Source of the DNA: Coriobacteriaceae bacterium
GTDB lineage: Bacteria; Actinomycetota; Coriobacteriia; Coriobacteriales; Coriobacteriaceae
Assembly (NCBI GenBank): GCA_025757745.1
Contig: CP107217.1
Location: 1,178,001-1,242,000 of the forward strand
Length of the DNA stretch: 64,000 nucleotides
Reading direction: 5' to 3'
Part shown: positions 26,084 to 36,700 of the stretch, piece by piece
How positions within the stretch are numbered: position 1 is the first letter of the stretch
How the letters are laid out: every line of letters starts with the position of its first letter
Program-made: the position numbers and the translations under genes
Notes under the pieces: model-generated
What the model was told of the DNA's origin: nothing
Databases searched by the model: none
What the model saw: only the letters and a program-made list of their open reading frames with translations

Positions 26084-27559
26084 ATGGCATCAGACGTTCG
26101 CGTCCGCTTTGCACCCTCACCGACGGGCAAGCTGCACATCGGCGGCGCCCGCACCGCTATCTATAACTGGGCTTTTGCCCGCGCAAACGGCGGCACGTTC
26201 ATCCTGCGCATCGACGACACCGACCCCACCCGTTCCACCGAAGAGAACACGCAGATCATTCTGCGCGCCATGCGTTGGCTGGGTCTTGACTGGGACGAGG
26301 GTCCCGAGGTGGGCGGCGACTTTGGTCCCTATGCCCAGACCGAGCGCCTGAACCTGTACAAGCAGGCCGCCCAGCAGCTCTGGGACGAGGGCAAGGCCTA
26401 TCCCTGCTTCTGCACCAAGGAGCAGCTCGAGGCCGATCGCAAGGCCGCTCAGGAGCGCAAGGACCCCTTCCAGGGCTATCAGCGCCGCTGCCGCGATCTT
26501 GATCCCGAGGAGGCCCGCCGCCGCATCGAGGCCGGCGAGTCCTACGTCCTGCGCATCAAGGTGCCCGAGGACCGCGGCGACGTCGTCATCCACGACGCCG
26601 TCCACGGTGAGGTGACCTTCGACGCCAAGGAGCTCGACGACTTTGTCATCTTCCGCTCCGATGGCACGCCCACGTATAACTTCGCGACCGTCGTCGACGA
26701 CGCCATGATGAAGATCACCCATGTCATCCGCGGCGACGACCACCTGTCCAACACCCCGCGTCAGGTCATGGTCTATGAGGCCCTCGGCGCGCCCGTGCCT
26801 ACGTTCGCCCATATCTCCATGATCTTGGGTGCCGACGGCAAAAAGCTCTCCAAGCGCCACGGCGCCACCTCGGTGGAGGAGTACCGCGACGCCGGTTACC
26901 TGTCCGATGCCTTCGTCAACTATCTGGCTCTGCTGGGCTGGTCGCTCGACGGCGAGACCACGATCATCCCGCGTGATGTCCTGGCCAGCAAGTTCTCGCT
27001 CGACCGCATCTCCAAGAACCCGGCGACCTTCGATCCCAAGAAGCTCGACTGGGTCAATGCTGAGTACATCAACGGCATGACCGATGCCCAGTTTGCCAAC
27101 GAGATCATGGTCCCCGAGCTGCACGAGGCAGGCCTCATCGAGGGCAACGTCGAGTACGGCGAGGACTGGATCGACGCGCTCGCTGCCATCGTCAAGCCGC
27201 GCACCAAGATGCCGGCCGACGCCGTGACCGTCGCCGCTCCCATCTTCGCTACGGCCGATACGCTCGAGTATGATGAGAAGTCCGTCAACAAGGGGCTGGC
27301 CAAGGAAGGCATGAGTGCCATCCTGGATGCCGCCAAGGTCGCGCTCGAGGGTGTTACCGAGTGGACGGCTGCCAACATCGACGCCGCGCTTGAGCCGCTG
27401 CCCGAGCAGATGGACCTTAAGAAGCGCGTGGTGTTCCAGGCCGTGCGCGTCGCCGTTTGCGGCAACATGGTGAGCCCTCCGCTGGGCGAGACCATGGCGC
27501 TCGTCGGCCGCGACGACTGCCTGGCGCGCATCGACCGCGCCCGCACGATGGCGCTGTAG
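26084..27559 (+). CDS. gltX: Glutamyl-tRNA synthetase
   Basis: The 491-residue class I synthetase charges tRNA-Glu. It has RFAPSPTGKLHIGGARTAIYNW with the HIGH-like HIGG, and KLSKRHGA as the KMSKS motif. The C-terminal anticodon-binding part is all helical. Whether it is discriminating or also charges tRNA-Gln cannot be decided here. ATG 26084 has GAGGAG six bases upstream; the longer frame from 25967 runs through the REP-like palindrome. A terminator follows at 27583. Confidence 0.96.
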   Translation: MASDVRVRFAPSPTGKLHIGGARTAIYNWAFARANGGTFILRIDDTDPTRSTEENTQIILRAMRWLGLDWDEGPEVGGDFGPYAQTERLNLYKQAAQQLWDEGKAYPCFCTKEQLEADRKAAQERKDPFQGYQRRCRDLDPEEARRRIEAGESYVLRIKVPEDRGDVVIHDAVHGEVTFDAKELDDFVIFRSDGTPTYNFATVVDDAMMKITHVIRGDDHLSNTPRQVMVYEALGAPVPTFAHISMILGADGKKLSKRHGATSVEEYRDAGYLSDAFVNYLALLGWSLDGETTIIPRDVLASKFSLDRISKNPATFDPKKLDWVNAEYINGMTDAQFANEIMVPELHEAGLIEGNVEYGEDWIDALAAIVKPRTKMPADAVTVAAPIFATADTLEYDEKSVNKGLAKEGMSAILDAAKVALEGVTEWTAANIDAALEPLPEQMDLKKRVVFQAVRVAVCGNMVSPPLGETMALVGRDDCLARIDRARTMAL

Positions 27560-27582
27560 CAGTAGCGTAAACGCATGTATCC

Positions 27583-27614
27583 GAGCCCCGCTCACCCGAG
27601 CGGGGCTCTTGTTT
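27583..27614 (+). terminator. Terminator after gltX
   Basis: GAGCCCCGCT pairs perfectly with AGCGGGGCTC around CACCCG, followed by TTGTTTCT. Confidence 0.88.
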
Positions 27615-27647
27615 CTAAAGACGTATGGGATGGGAGGTGCAGAGACC

Positions 27648-30101
27648 ATGGCCGAGCAACTTTCGCTGTTTGGTTCGCCGGAACCTAAGGAAGCTCCGAA
27701 GTCCGCGGCCCCTGCTGCCGCCCCGGCGCAGCCCGAGCCCGCATCTGAGCCCGTCGCCGCCTACGCGAGCGTGGTTCTCGACATCCCGACCCGTGCGCTG
27801 TCCGAGCCGTTTGCCTACGGCATTCCGCAGTCACTCGCCAACGATGCCCAGATCGGCTCCACCGTCCTAGTCCATTTTGGCAACCGTGCGGCCGCGGGCT
27901 ATATCGTCGACATCGCGCCCGAGCTTGCCAACCTACAAGGTAACGACGCCCTCGACCCCGCGCGCATCAAGCCTATCGAGGCTATCCTCAGCAAGCCGCT
28001 CTTTACCGCTGAGGCTGCACGCATTGCGCGCTGGATGAGTCGCGAGTACGTCGCAACTCTTTCCGAGTGCCTGCGCCTATTCTTGCCTCCGGGTGGAAGT
28101 CCGCGCGTGGTCAAGGGCGATGACGGCGTGTGGACCGTTGAGCGCCCCGCCGTCAAGCCTATCCAAAACCGCTGGGTGATGCTTACGCCCGATGGCTTTG
28201 ACTATACGCCGCCCAAGACTGCCGTTCGCCAACGCCAGCTCATCGAGGCGCTTCAGTGCGGCCCCGTCACGACGCGCGATCTCAACCTGCTCTACAACAA
28301 CATGTCGGCGACCATCAAGGCGCTCGAAAAACGCGGCGTCGTGGTGGTGGAGGAGCGCCGCGCCTGGCGTGGCTGCAGCGAGCAGACCACGTTGTCCTCG
28401 GCAAGCGGCAAGGCGCCGGTCGCGCTCACGAACGGCCAGCAGCAGGCGCTCGCGCAGATTGAGCGTGCTCGCCTGGACGCACACGGCGATGTGGTCCTTG
28501 TCGACGGCGTCACCGGATCCGGTAAAACCGAGGTCTACCTCTCCGCTATCGAGCGCGTGCTCGCGGCCGGGCGCTCAGCGTGCGTGCTTGTGCCCGAGAT
28601 CTCGCTGACGGCTCAAACCGTCGGCCGCTTCCGTTCGCGCTTTGGCGAGACGGTCGCGGTCTTCCATTCCCGTCTTTCGGCCGGTGAGCGCCTGGACCAG
28701 TGGGATATGGTCGCAAGTGGCGCCGCCCGTGTTGTCGTCGGCGCGCGTTCGGCACTCTTTTGCCCGCTCAGCGACCTGGGCCTCATCATCATCGACGAGG
28801 AGCACGAGACCAGCTACAAACAGGGCTCCAGTCCGCGCTACCATGCGCGCGAGGTGGCGGCCGAGATGGCGCGCCGCTATCGCTGCCCACTCGTGCTGGG
28901 CTCGGCTACGCCTTCTGCCGAAGCGCTCGACCGCTGCCACCGCGGCACGTACGGCGGCGTCACGTGGACGCGCGTCGAGATGCCCGAACGCCCGGGTCAC
29001 GCGGTCCTGCCTACGGTCCGCATTGCCGACCTACGTCGCGAGTTCTCGCACGGTAGCCGCTCAATGTTCTCAAAACCGCTGATGGAAGGCCTGGAGCGCG
29101 TTGTGGAGCGGCGAGAGAAGGCTGTGCTGTTGCATAACCGCCGCGGCTTTGCGCCGTTTTTGATGTGTCGCGAGTGCGGTTGCGTCCCCACTTGCAACCA
29201 CTGCTCCACGGCGCTTACGTACCACGAGCGCACGCACACGCTGCAGTGTCACACCTGTGGTTCGTCCTGGCGCGTGCAGCCGTATCCCGCACCCACGAGT
29301 CGTTGCCCCAAATGCGGCAGCCGCTACCTGGCAAAAATGGGCCTGGGCACGCAGCAGATTGAGGACGCGCTGCACCAAATGCTGCCCGAGGACGTCGCCA
29401 TCATTCGCATGGACGCTGATTCCACGCGTGGCAAGGACGCGCATAAAAAGTTGCTCGAGCAGTTCGATGCCGCCGATTGCGCGGTGCTGCTGGGCACCCA
29501 GATGATTGCCAAGGGCCTCGACTTTCCCGAGGTCACGCTTGTGGGTGTAGTCAATGCCGACTTTGCGTTAAAGCTGCCCGATTTTAGAGCGGGGGAGCGC
29601 GCCTACGATTTGCTGGAGCAGGTCGCGGGCCGTGCCGGACGCGGCGATCGCCCTGGCGAGGTCGTCATCCAGACCTATCTGCCCGAGGACCCAGTCATCC
29701 GCGCCGTCGCCGAGCACGACCGTTCGATCTTTACCGACTACGACCTGGACCAGCGCCGCGACGCACTGTATCCGCCGTTCGTTCGTCTGGTCAACATTTT
29801 GGTGTGGTCGGCTAGCCGCGACGATGCGCAGGATTATATCGGGCGCATCGCAAAGCTGCTCAAGCGCCGATGGCATGCCGCCGCTCCCGACTTTTTGCGG
29901 TCGGGCAGCGCGGTGCCGCAGGTGCTGGGTCCGGCTTCGTGTGTAATCGAGAGAGCAAAGGACCGTTATCGCTTCCACCTGCTTGTGAAGTCGCCCGTGG
30001 GGTACCATGTCTCTGATGATATCGATGCCTGCCTCAAAGAGGTGGGTTCCGTGCGTGGCGTGAGCGTGAGTGTTGACGTCGACGCCTATGATTTGATGTA
30101 A
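27648..30101 (+). CDS. priA: Primosomal protein N', replication restart helicase
   Basis: PriA is a 3'-5' helicase that reloads the replisome at stalled forks. The 817-residue protein starts with a Pro/Ala-rich stretch of about 40 residues, then the 3'-DNA-binding domain (DIPTRALSEPFAYGIP). Walker A is DGVTGSGKTEVY, Walker B region IIIDEEHETSYK, and two zinc-binding clusters are visible: CRECGCVPTCNHC and CHTCGSSWRVQPYPAPTSRC. ATG 27648 has GGGAGG ten bases upstream. def follows after 18 bases. Confidence 0.95.
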   Translation: MAEQLSLFGSPEPKEAPKSAAPAAAPAQPEPASEPVAAYASVVLDIPTRALSEPFAYGIPQSLANDAQIGSTVLVHFGNRAAAGYIVDIAPELANLQGNDALDPARIKPIEAILSKPLFTAEAARIARWMSREYVATLSECLRLFLPPGGSPRVVKGDDGVWTVERPAVKPIQNRWVMLTPDGFDYTPPKTAVRQRQLIEALQCGPVTTRDLNLLYNNMSATIKALEKRGVVVVEERRAWRGCSEQTTLSSASGKAPVALTNGQQQALAQIERARLDAHGDVVLVDGVTGSGKTEVYLSAIERVLAAGRSACVLVPEISLTAQTVGRFRSRFGETVAVFHSRLSAGERLDQWDMVASGAARVVVGARSALFCPLSDLGLIIIDEEHETSYKQGSSPRYHAREVAAEMARRYRCPLVLGSATPSAEALDRCHRGTYGGVTWTRVEMPERPGHAVLPTVRIADLRREFSHGSRSMFSKPLMEGLERVVERREKAVLLHNRRGFAPFLMCRECGCVPTCNHCSTALTYHERTHTLQCHTCGSSWRVQPYPAPTSRCPKCGSRYLAKMGLGTQQIEDALHQMLPEDVAIIRMDADSTRGKDAHKKLLEQFDAADCAVLLGTQMIAKGLDFPEVTLVGVVNADFALKLPDFRAGERAYDLLEQVAGRAGRGDRPGEVVIQTYLPEDPVIRAVAEHDRSIFTDYDLDQRRDALYPPFVRLVNILVWSASRDDAQDYIGRIAKLLKRRWHAAAPDFLRSGSAVPQVLGPASCVIERAKDRYRFHLLVKSPVGYHVSDDIDACLKEVGSVRGVSVSVDVDAYDLM

Positions 30102-30119
30102 CAACCCGAAAGGATGGCC

Positions 30120-30656
30120 ATGGAAGCCAACGGAATCGTACTGTCGCCCGACCCTCGACTGCGCCAGGAGTGCGCCGTCATCGAGGAGATCACCCCGGCG
30201 ATCGAGGCACTCGCCGAGAAGATGAAGAAGATGATGTTCGACAACGGTGGTTGCGGTCTGGCTGCCCCGCAGATCGGCGAGCTCATTCAGCTTGTCACCA
30301 TCGACTGCGATTACAGCGACAAGAACGACTACGATCCGTACGTGCTCATCAATCCCGTCATTGTTGAGCAGAGCGACCATCTGGTGCCGTTTAGCGAGGG
30401 CTGCCTGTCCATCCCCGGCATTAGCTGCGAGATTGAGCGTCCCGACCATGTCGTCGTCGAGGCGTATGACCTGGATGCCAACCTGATTCGCTACGAGGCC
30501 TCGGGCGATCTGTTCTGCGTGTGCCTGCAGCACGAGATCGATCACCTGCACGGCAACACCATGTTCGAGCGACTCAAGCCCATGCAGAGGCTCAAGGCAG
30601 TCAAGGAGTACCAGGACGCCCTGGCCCGCGGCGCTCGACCGGGCGAGACGGAGTAG
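30120..30656 (+). CDS. def: Peptide deformylase
   Basis: The 178-residue metalloenzyme removes formyl from the N-terminal methionine of new proteins. All three family motifs are present: GGCGLAAPQIGE (motif 1), EGCLSIPG (motif 2 with the metal-binding Cys) and QHEIDHLHG (motif 3 with HExxH). ATG 30120 was preferred to ATG 30114 because GAAAGG directly abuts the latter. With fmt nearby it forms the usual formylation-deformylation pair, though 319 bases holding a large palindrome separate them here. Confidence 0.96.
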   Translation: MEANGIVLSPDPRLRQECAVIEEITPAIEALAEKMKKMMFDNGGCGLAAPQIGELIQLVTIDCDYSDKNDYDPYVLINPVIVEQSDHLVPFSEGCLSIPGISCEIERPDHVVVEAYDLDANLIRYEASGDLFCVCLQHEIDHLHGNTMFERLKPMQRLKAVKEYQDALARGARPGETE

Positions 30657-30664
30657 GTTTGTCC

Positions 30665-30760
30665 GTCCCCGGGGCTCCCGCCTATATCATCCCGTGCTCA
30701 AACATTCTCGCTGCGCTGCGAAACTGCGCGCGGGACGATATAGGCGGGCGCCCCGGGGAC
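30665..30760. repeat. Large palindrome between def and fmt
   Basis: The arms 30665-30694 and 30731-30760 pair over 30 bp with two mismatches. The 36-base interior is itself GC-rich. On the minus strand it reads GCGCAGTTTCGCA and then AATGTTTGAGCA, which faintly resembles the core of the elements at 7129 and 24248. It may end the def transcript. The remaining 30761-30975 stretch before fmt has no convincing gene. Confidence 0.7.
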
Positions 30761-30975
30761 TACGTTGACGCTGCCTGTCTCGCTCGGGTGCCATCGGGCC
30801 AGGGAGGGGCGTCATCTCTGATAATTGCTTTGTTGGGAGGGCTGCTTTTATGCGGCTCTTTCTTTGTTTTGGGTATATTTGTTCTTGTTGAATTGTTATT
30901 GCGGATGGGCTTGGTAATTGGCTTTCCGCTGTTATTTGTAGCCGTCTCGGCTTTGGTTGAGGGGAGACGTCCTTT

Positions 30976-31896
30976 ATGCGTATTGTGTTTATGGGTACGC
31001 CTGATTTTGCTGTGCCTTCGCTGACTTCGCTTGTTGAGGCTGGGAATGAGATTGCGCTTGCCATTACTCGTCCTGATGCTGTTCGTGGGCGTGGTAAGAA
31101 GCTTGAGCCGTCTCCTGTTAAGGTCAAGGCGCTCGAGCTTGGCCTGCCGGTTGTTGAGGCTAATCGTATGACGCCTGAGGTAGTTGATACTCTCCAGGCT
31201 GCGCGGGCTGATATTTTCTGTGTGGCCGCGTACGGTTGCATTTTGCCTGATGAAGTGCTGCATATGGCGCCGCTTGGTATTGTGAATGTTCATGCGTCCT
31301 TGTTGCCTCGTTGGCGTGGGGCTGCTCCCATTCAGCGTGCTATTCTTGCTGGTGATGAGGTTGCTGGCGTTTCCATTATGCGCATTGGGCATGGCGTGGA
31401 TACTGGTGCTTATTGTGCTCAGGCTTCCACGTCGGTTGACGGTAAGCATGCTGAGGCGCTGACCATGGAGCTTGGTGAGCTTGGCGGCAAACTGCTTGCC
31501 GATACGCTTCCTTCTCTTGCCGATGGCACCGCTGTGTGGACCGAGCAGGATGAGTCGCTCGTCACGCATGCTGCCAAGATTTCCAAGCAGGAGATGCGTC
31601 TGGATCCGCAGATGGGGGCGCTCGATTGTGTGCGTCACGTGCTGGCTTCGTCCGACACTGCACCCGCTCGCTGCGTGATTGCCGGCAAGTCGGTTCGCGT
31701 GCTCGATGCTGCGCCAAGCGATGTGTCGCTTGGCGAGGGCGCTGTTGCCGTTAAGAGCAAGCGTGTTTACCTGGGCCTGTCGGATGGCTCGGTTGAACTG
31801 CTCGAGGTTAAGCCTGACGGCAAGCGTGCTATGGCTGCTTCTGCCTGGGCTGCCGGTCTGCAGGGTGCCAATCTGACGTGGGGTGTTTTGTCATGA
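30976..31896 (+). CDS. fmt: Methionyl-tRNA formyltransferase
   Basis: The 306-residue enzyme formylates initiator Met-tRNA. It begins MRIVFMGTPDFAVPSL, has the catalytic block VNVHASLLPRWRGAAPIQRAI, the loop IMRIGHGVDTGAY and the C-terminal OB-like domain. GAGGGGA lies upstream of the ATG. The first half prefers T-ending codons more than its neighbours, a mild shift of composition. The stop overlaps the rsmB start (ATGA), so the two are coupled. Confidence 0.95.
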   Translation: MRIVFMGTPDFAVPSLTSLVEAGNEIALAITRPDAVRGRGKKLEPSPVKVKALELGLPVVEANRMTPEVVDTLQAARADIFCVAAYGCILPDEVLHMAPLGIVNVHASLLPRWRGAAPIQRAILAGDEVAGVSIMRIGHGVDTGAYCAQASTSVDGKHAEALTMELGELGGKLLADTLPSLADGTAVWTEQDESLVTHAAKISKQEMRLDPQMGALDCVRHVLASSDTAPARCVIAGKSVRVLDAAPSDVSLGEGAVAVKSKRVYLGLSDGSVELLEVKPDGKRAMAASAWAAGLQGANLTWGVLS

Positions 31897-33296
31897 GCAA
31901 GCTTTCCCCCGCGCGCAAGCTTGCGCTCGACGTGCTGATGGAGGCCGACCGTCGCGGCATGTATGCGCGTGACGTGCTCTCTGCCCGTGCTACGGCCAAG
32001 GCCATTGACCAGCGCGATTCCGCGTTTGCGGCTCGCTTGGCGCTGGGTGTTGCCGCGACGCAGGGCATTTTGGACGAACTGCTTGACCAGTTTCTCGATA
32101 AGCCCAAAAAAGTCGCGCCGCGTGTTCGCATGGCGCTTCGCATCTCGGCCTTTGAGATGCTCTACCTGCATACGCCTGGCCGCGTTGCGGTGAGTCAGGG
32201 CGTTGAGCTGGTGCGCAGCGGAGCTAAGTCTGCCGCCGGTTTGGCCAATGCCGTGCTGCATAAGGTCGCGGACAACGTCGAGGACTTTGCCACTGCGGCG
32301 GATGCCGATGAGTCCGAGCGCCGATTGGTTCGTCTGTCGCGCCTGTTGGGTCTGCCGCGTTGGCTGTGCGCTCGTATTATGGCTTCGTTTGACACACCGG
32401 AGGGCGCGCTTAGCTTTGCCGGTAATCTGGCCCCCGCTCCGCTGGCCCTGCATGAGAACGCCTTTGCGACCAAGCCCGATCCGTATATCTCGCAGTTTGT
32501 TGCGCCTGTGTTCCCGGGTTGCCATGCGCCGGTCGATGCACAGGCCACAGTTGCGTCGGGTGTGTTTGAACGCGCGGCGGCCGTGGCCTCGGACCTTAAC
32601 GCTCAGCTCATCGCTACTGCGGCTACTCGTCCCGGGCGCTGCCTAGAGATTGGCGCCGGTCGTGGTACCAAGACGTATGTGATGATGTGCCAGGCTAAGC
32701 GTGCCGGCTACGACCGTCAGCACACTGCACTCGATTTGCACGATCGCAAGTGTGATCAGAATCTCGCGCGCCTGCATAAGGCGGGTATCTCGGGTGTTCG
32801 TACGGTGTCGGGCGATGCCTGCGAGCTCAATGAGGTGCTCACATCCTTCGACGCGATGCTTGGCGAGCCTGCCCTGTTCGACACGGTGTTTATCGATGCG
32901 CCGTGCTCTGGCACCGGCACCATGCGCCGTCATCCCGAGATTCCGTGGCGCCTGACCGAGAACGACGTTACGACTGAGCTGCCTCGCCTGCAGCTGACGA
33001 TGCTCAAGGAAGCAGCCGCGCGCGTGGCTGCCGGCGGTGAGCTTATCTATGCCACCTGCTCGGTTTTTGATGAAGAGAACACGCAGGTCGTCGATGCTTT
33101 CCTGGCTTCTCCCGAGGGCGCCGGCTTTACCGTGGCACCGCTCTCAGAAGCCCAGATTCTGCAGCTGCCCGAGTTCGCACAAGCCAAGAAGCTCGTCTCC
33201 GTTCGCCAAAACGACCGCGGACTTTTCCAAAGCGTCCCCATAAACGCCGACTCCTACGACGGCCACTTCTGTGCCAGGTTGATTCGCAAGCAGTAA
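31893..33296 (+). CDS. rsmB: 16S rRNA m5C967 methyltransferase RsmB
   Basis: The 467-residue protein has a NusB-like RNA-binding domain (residues about 5-130, with ALRISAFEMLY) and a NOL1/NOP2/Sun methyltransferase domain. The SAM motif is LEIGAGRGTKT, the catalytic cysteines lie in DAPCSGTGTMRRHPEIPWR and YATCSVFDEEN. It methylates C967 of 16S rRNA. The start overlaps the fmt stop. The 65-bp palindrome begins four bases after its stop. Confidence 0.94.
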   Translation: MSKLSPARKLALDVLMEADRRGMYARDVLSARATAKAIDQRDSAFAARLALGVAATQGILDELLDQFLDKPKKVAPRVRMALRISAFEMLYLHTPGRVAVSQGVELVRSGAKSAAGLANAVLHKVADNVEDFATAADADESERRLVRLSRLLGLPRWLCARIMASFDTPEGALSFAGNLAPAPLALHENAFATKPDPYISQFVAPVFPGCHAPVDAQATVASGVFERAAAVASDLNAQLIATAATRPGRCLEIGAGRGTKTYVMMCQAKRAGYDRQHTALDLHDRKCDQNLARLHKAGISGVRTVSGDACELNEVLTSFDAMLGEPALFDTVFIDAPCSGTGTMRRHPEIPWRLTENDVTTELPRLQLTMLKEAAARVAAGGELIYATCSVFDEENTQVVDAFLASPEGAGFTVAPLSEAQILQLPEFAQAKKLVSVRQNDRGLFQSVPINADSYDGHFCARLIRKQ

Positions 33297-33300
33297 AGAA

Positions 33301-33365
33301 GTTGCGGTGAAATAGGGATTGAATAGCGGCCTCTACCCGCCAAACAGTCCCTATTTCACCGCAAC
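33301..33365. repeat. 65-bp palindrome family, intact copy
   Basis: The arm GTTGCGGTGAAATAGGGATT at 33301-33320 faces its complement at 33344-33365 with one mismatch. The centre has a small GCGG/CCGC pair. This is the intact form of the repeat that the IS3-family element has entered at 15836, and a decayed copy is at 6955-7022. Confidence 0.85.
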
Positions 33366-33386
33366 ACAGAAGGAAACTTGGGTAGT

Positions 33387-33426
33387 AAAAAGCAGCCCCG
33401 CGATCGGTGTCGGTCGCGGGGCTGAT
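33387..33426 (-). terminator. Terminator after the zinc-ribbon gene
   Basis: On the minus strand CAGCCCCGCGA pairs with TCGCGGGGCTG and a T5 run follows, just past the stop at 33433. Confidence 0.85.
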
Positions 33427-33432
33427 TGGTTT

Positions 33433-33669
33433 CTAGTGGTTATGCGGGCAGTTGGCGCAACAGCCGCTGGTGGCGCTGGTGCTGGAGCCGCCACTGCGCT
33501 GGTCGGTGTTGTAGAAACCGCTTCCGTCGAACTTAATGCCGCTGGCTGAGAACGTCTTGGATGCCGGGGCGCCGCAGCTGGGGCATACGACCTCGGGTGT
33601 CTCGGACATGGGGTGCTCAACCTCAAACACGTTGCCGCAGCTCGAGCACTTGTAATCGTAGCGCGCCAT
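33433..33669 (-). CDS. FmdB-family zinc-ribbon protein
   Basis: The 78-residue protein opens with the FmdB zinc ribbon: YDYKCSSCGNVFEV and VVCPSCGAPASKTFSASGIKF, with two CxxC pairs. It ends in a Ser/Gly-rich tail with another cysteine cluster (SGCCANCPHNH). Proteins of this family are proposed regulators, but no function is firmly known. AAAGGAAG precedes the start. It lies downstream of the large glycogen-branch fusion gene on the same strand, separated by a hairpin. Confidence 0.88.
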   Translation of the reverse strand: MARYDYKCSSCGNVFEVEHPMSETPEVVCPSCGAPASKTFSASGIKFDGSGFYNTDQRSGGSSTSATSGCCANCPHNH

Positions 33670-33691
33670 AATACTTCCTTTTCAGCACAAA

Positions 33692-33713
33692 GCGGGCAGA
33701 TCGCTCTGCCCGC
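33692..33713 (-). terminator. Hairpin between the fusion gene and the zinc-ribbon gene
   Basis: GCGGGCAGA pairs with TCTGCCCGC around four bases, followed on the minus strand by TTTGTG. A terminator or attenuator. Confidence 0.65.
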
Positions 33714-33757
33714 ATAAATTCAAACAGCTGTAACTGTACCCTATATCGGGGGTTTTA

Positions 33758-36700
33758 TCACGCTTCGCCCCAGAATCTATGGGTGCTGCGCAGGAGCTTC
33801 GCAGTTTTGCCCTCGGCTGCCGCAACGTCGGCCTCGTCAGCTTGCCAAGTCCAGTTGCCCGTGGCCACGCCCGGCACGTTCATGCGTGCATCGTCGCCCA
33901 GTCCCAGCACGTCCTGCAGCGGCATCATCACGAGCGGAGCATCGCTTGCCAGGGCGTTGCCCATGAGCTCCCTTGCCAATTCAATGCCGCTCGGCTCGTC
34001 GTCGCCTGCAGAGGAGTGCGTGCACCATCCGGCAAGCGTTGAGGTGTCGTGTGTCGAGGTATACAGGATCTTGTCTGGTGTGGGATGAATTCCGCAGCGA
34101 ACGTCGTAATCGCTAAACTCCAGCACGTCCATGCCGGGGAAGCCGCAGGTCGAAGCCATCGCGCGAACGCCAGGCGTCAGATAACCCAGGTCTTCGGCGA
34201 TAAAGTTGAGCGGACCCAGCTCGTCGTAGGCCGTTTGGAACAGGTCCTTGCCCGGACCCGCCAGCCAGCGGCCGTCGGCGCAGGCCTCGCCTGCGGGAAT
34301 GCTAAAGTAGCTGTGGAATCCCAGGAAGTGGTCCAGGCGCACACGGTCGTAGAGTGAGAACGCGCGACGCAGACGGTCCATCCACCAGCGGTAGCCGTTC
34401 TCCTTCATGTAATCCCAGCGGAAGGTGGGGTTTCCCCACACTTGCCCCTCGGGCGCAAAGTTGTCGGGCGGCGCGCCCGAAATCTCAATCGCCTTGCCGG
34501 TGTCGGACAGCCAGAAGTTTTCGGGCTCGCTCCATGCGTCGGCCGAATCGTCTGAAACATACATGGGGATATCGCCGATGACCTCGATGCCCTTCTTGTG
34601 TGCATAGTTCATGAGCTCACACCAGGCAAGGTCAAAGCGGTACTGCATGTACGCCTGAAGCTCGGCCTCGTCGTGGAAGCGCTTGTCATCGATCAGATAC
34701 TCGTTGTAGCGCGCGACATCTGCCGGCCAATCGTGGCGCGACTCACCTTTAAAGTACTTCTTAACGGCCATGTAGACGCAGTACTTCTCGAGCCAATCGG
34801 CATTGCGATGTTTAAACGCGGTGTACAGCGGATCGGCATCCTCGCCGCCGTGGGCCTTCCAGGTAGCAAAGTCGGCGGCCAGTTCCTCATGGCTCTCGGG
34901 TAGTAGGTCGATATTGCCTGCAAAGGCCGAGGGACCGGCGTAGGGGGAGCGGAAGAAGTCCGTCGGGTTGACGGGCAGAACCTGCCAGTAGCGCATGCCC
35001 ATAGCGGCCAGGTGGTCGATAAAACGACGCGTGGGCGTACCGATTGTGCCGGGCTTGCCGTCATCGGTCGGCACCGAGGTGATGTGGCACACGACGCCCG
35101 CGCCGTGATCGAGCGGCTCCTGCAGGCGCTTCTCGGCATGGTGATAGATGATTGAAGAGCCCAACGGGTATAGGTCGAGCGTAACGGTGCCGTTGTGGAT
35201 CTCGCACTCGTGGCCGCTGATCACATCGCTTGCACATTCGCCGAGCGCCGGGATCGTCACGCAGTGCGAATTGCGCAGGCTGCGGTTGATGATAACCGTT
35301 GCGGACTCGCCGTCTTTGCCTGTGCGAGTGTAGGCCAAGACTTCATCGTTGAGCGCAAAGGCCTTGATCTCGCCGTCGATCATAAAGGGCAGCGCGCGAC
35401 GCACGGCAGACGCGTTTTTAACGATGGCCAGCGTATCGAAGTCGTGGAGTTGGTCCTTGGTCGGCAGGGTGCGTCGATTGCCCGGATCGGTGAGGCCCTC
35501 CAAGCCGTATTCGTCGCCGTAATAGATCGAGGGCACACCAGGGAAGGTCATCTGCATGAGCGTCGCCAACCAAAAACGGCTCTTGGCCAGGCCCATGGAG
35601 TTTTCGTCCAGGCGCCATTTGCTGCGCTCGCTCTCGGGCAGCTGCGACTCGTCGGGGCCACCGCCGAGCACCGAGATGATGCGCGGACGGTCATGGCTCG
35701 AGAGCAGATTGAGCGCGCAGGACAGGGCCTCGCGCGGATAGTTCTCACGCAGGGTTTCGATATCCTCGGCTGCCTGGTAGGCGTTCTTGTAGCCCATCAA
35801 AAAGCCGATGACCATGTCACGGAAGGGGTAATCCATAGCAGAGTCCAGCTCGGAGCCCTGCAGGTAGCGGCGCAAATGGCCATAGCTGATCTTGTTGGAG
35901 GCGTCTTCCCAGACTTCGCCAAGCAGGAGCGCGTCGGGCTTTTCGGCAAGTACGGCCTTCTTGATCTCGGCCAGGAAGTCATCGGAAAGCTCGTCGGCCA
36001 CGTCCAGACGCCAGCCATGGGCGCCGGCACGCAGCCATTTGCGGATCACGCCGTCCTTACCCAGAAGTTTTTCACGGACAAGCTCGGAATTCTCGTTGAT
36101 GGCGGGCATGTTGCCCACGCCCCACCAGCAGTCATACGAACCGTCCTCATGGAAGTAAAACGCATCGCGCCACGGCGAGTCCTCGCTCTGCCACGCACCG
36201 ACGCCGGGGTAGTTGCCGTAGCGGTTGAAGTAGATCGAATCATCGCCCGTGTGGTTGAACACACCGTCCAGAATGATGGAAATGCCGAGCTTTTCGGCCG
36301 CCTCGCACAGCTCCGTAAAGTCCTGCTCGGTGCCCAGGATCGGGTCGATCTTGGTGTAGTCGGCCGTGTCGTAGCGGTGGTTGCTCGCGGCCTCAAAGAT
36401 GGGGTTGAGGTAGATGGCTGTAAAGCCCAGCTCGGCAATGCGGGGCAGGTCATTTTGGATACCCTTGAGTGAGCCGCCGTAAAAATCCCAGGTCTTGATG
36501 GAGCCGTCTTCGGCACGCTGGTACACGGGCGGCTCGTTCCAGTCCTCGACCATGCGGCGCTGGATTCCGTTGCGCGGTTTTTCAACTTCGGCCAGTGTGC
36601 GCTCGCGCCAGTTTTCGTCGCGGGCATAGCGGTCGGGGAAGATCTGGTAGACCATACCGCGCTCGTACCAAGTGGGACGGTTCTCTCGGTGCTTGTAGAC

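Noticed and set aside
30796..31024. A hydrophobic stretch before fmt that could be a small membrane protein
   Set aside because: No ATG with a ribosome site in the right place, and the frame overlaps fmt by 49 bases.
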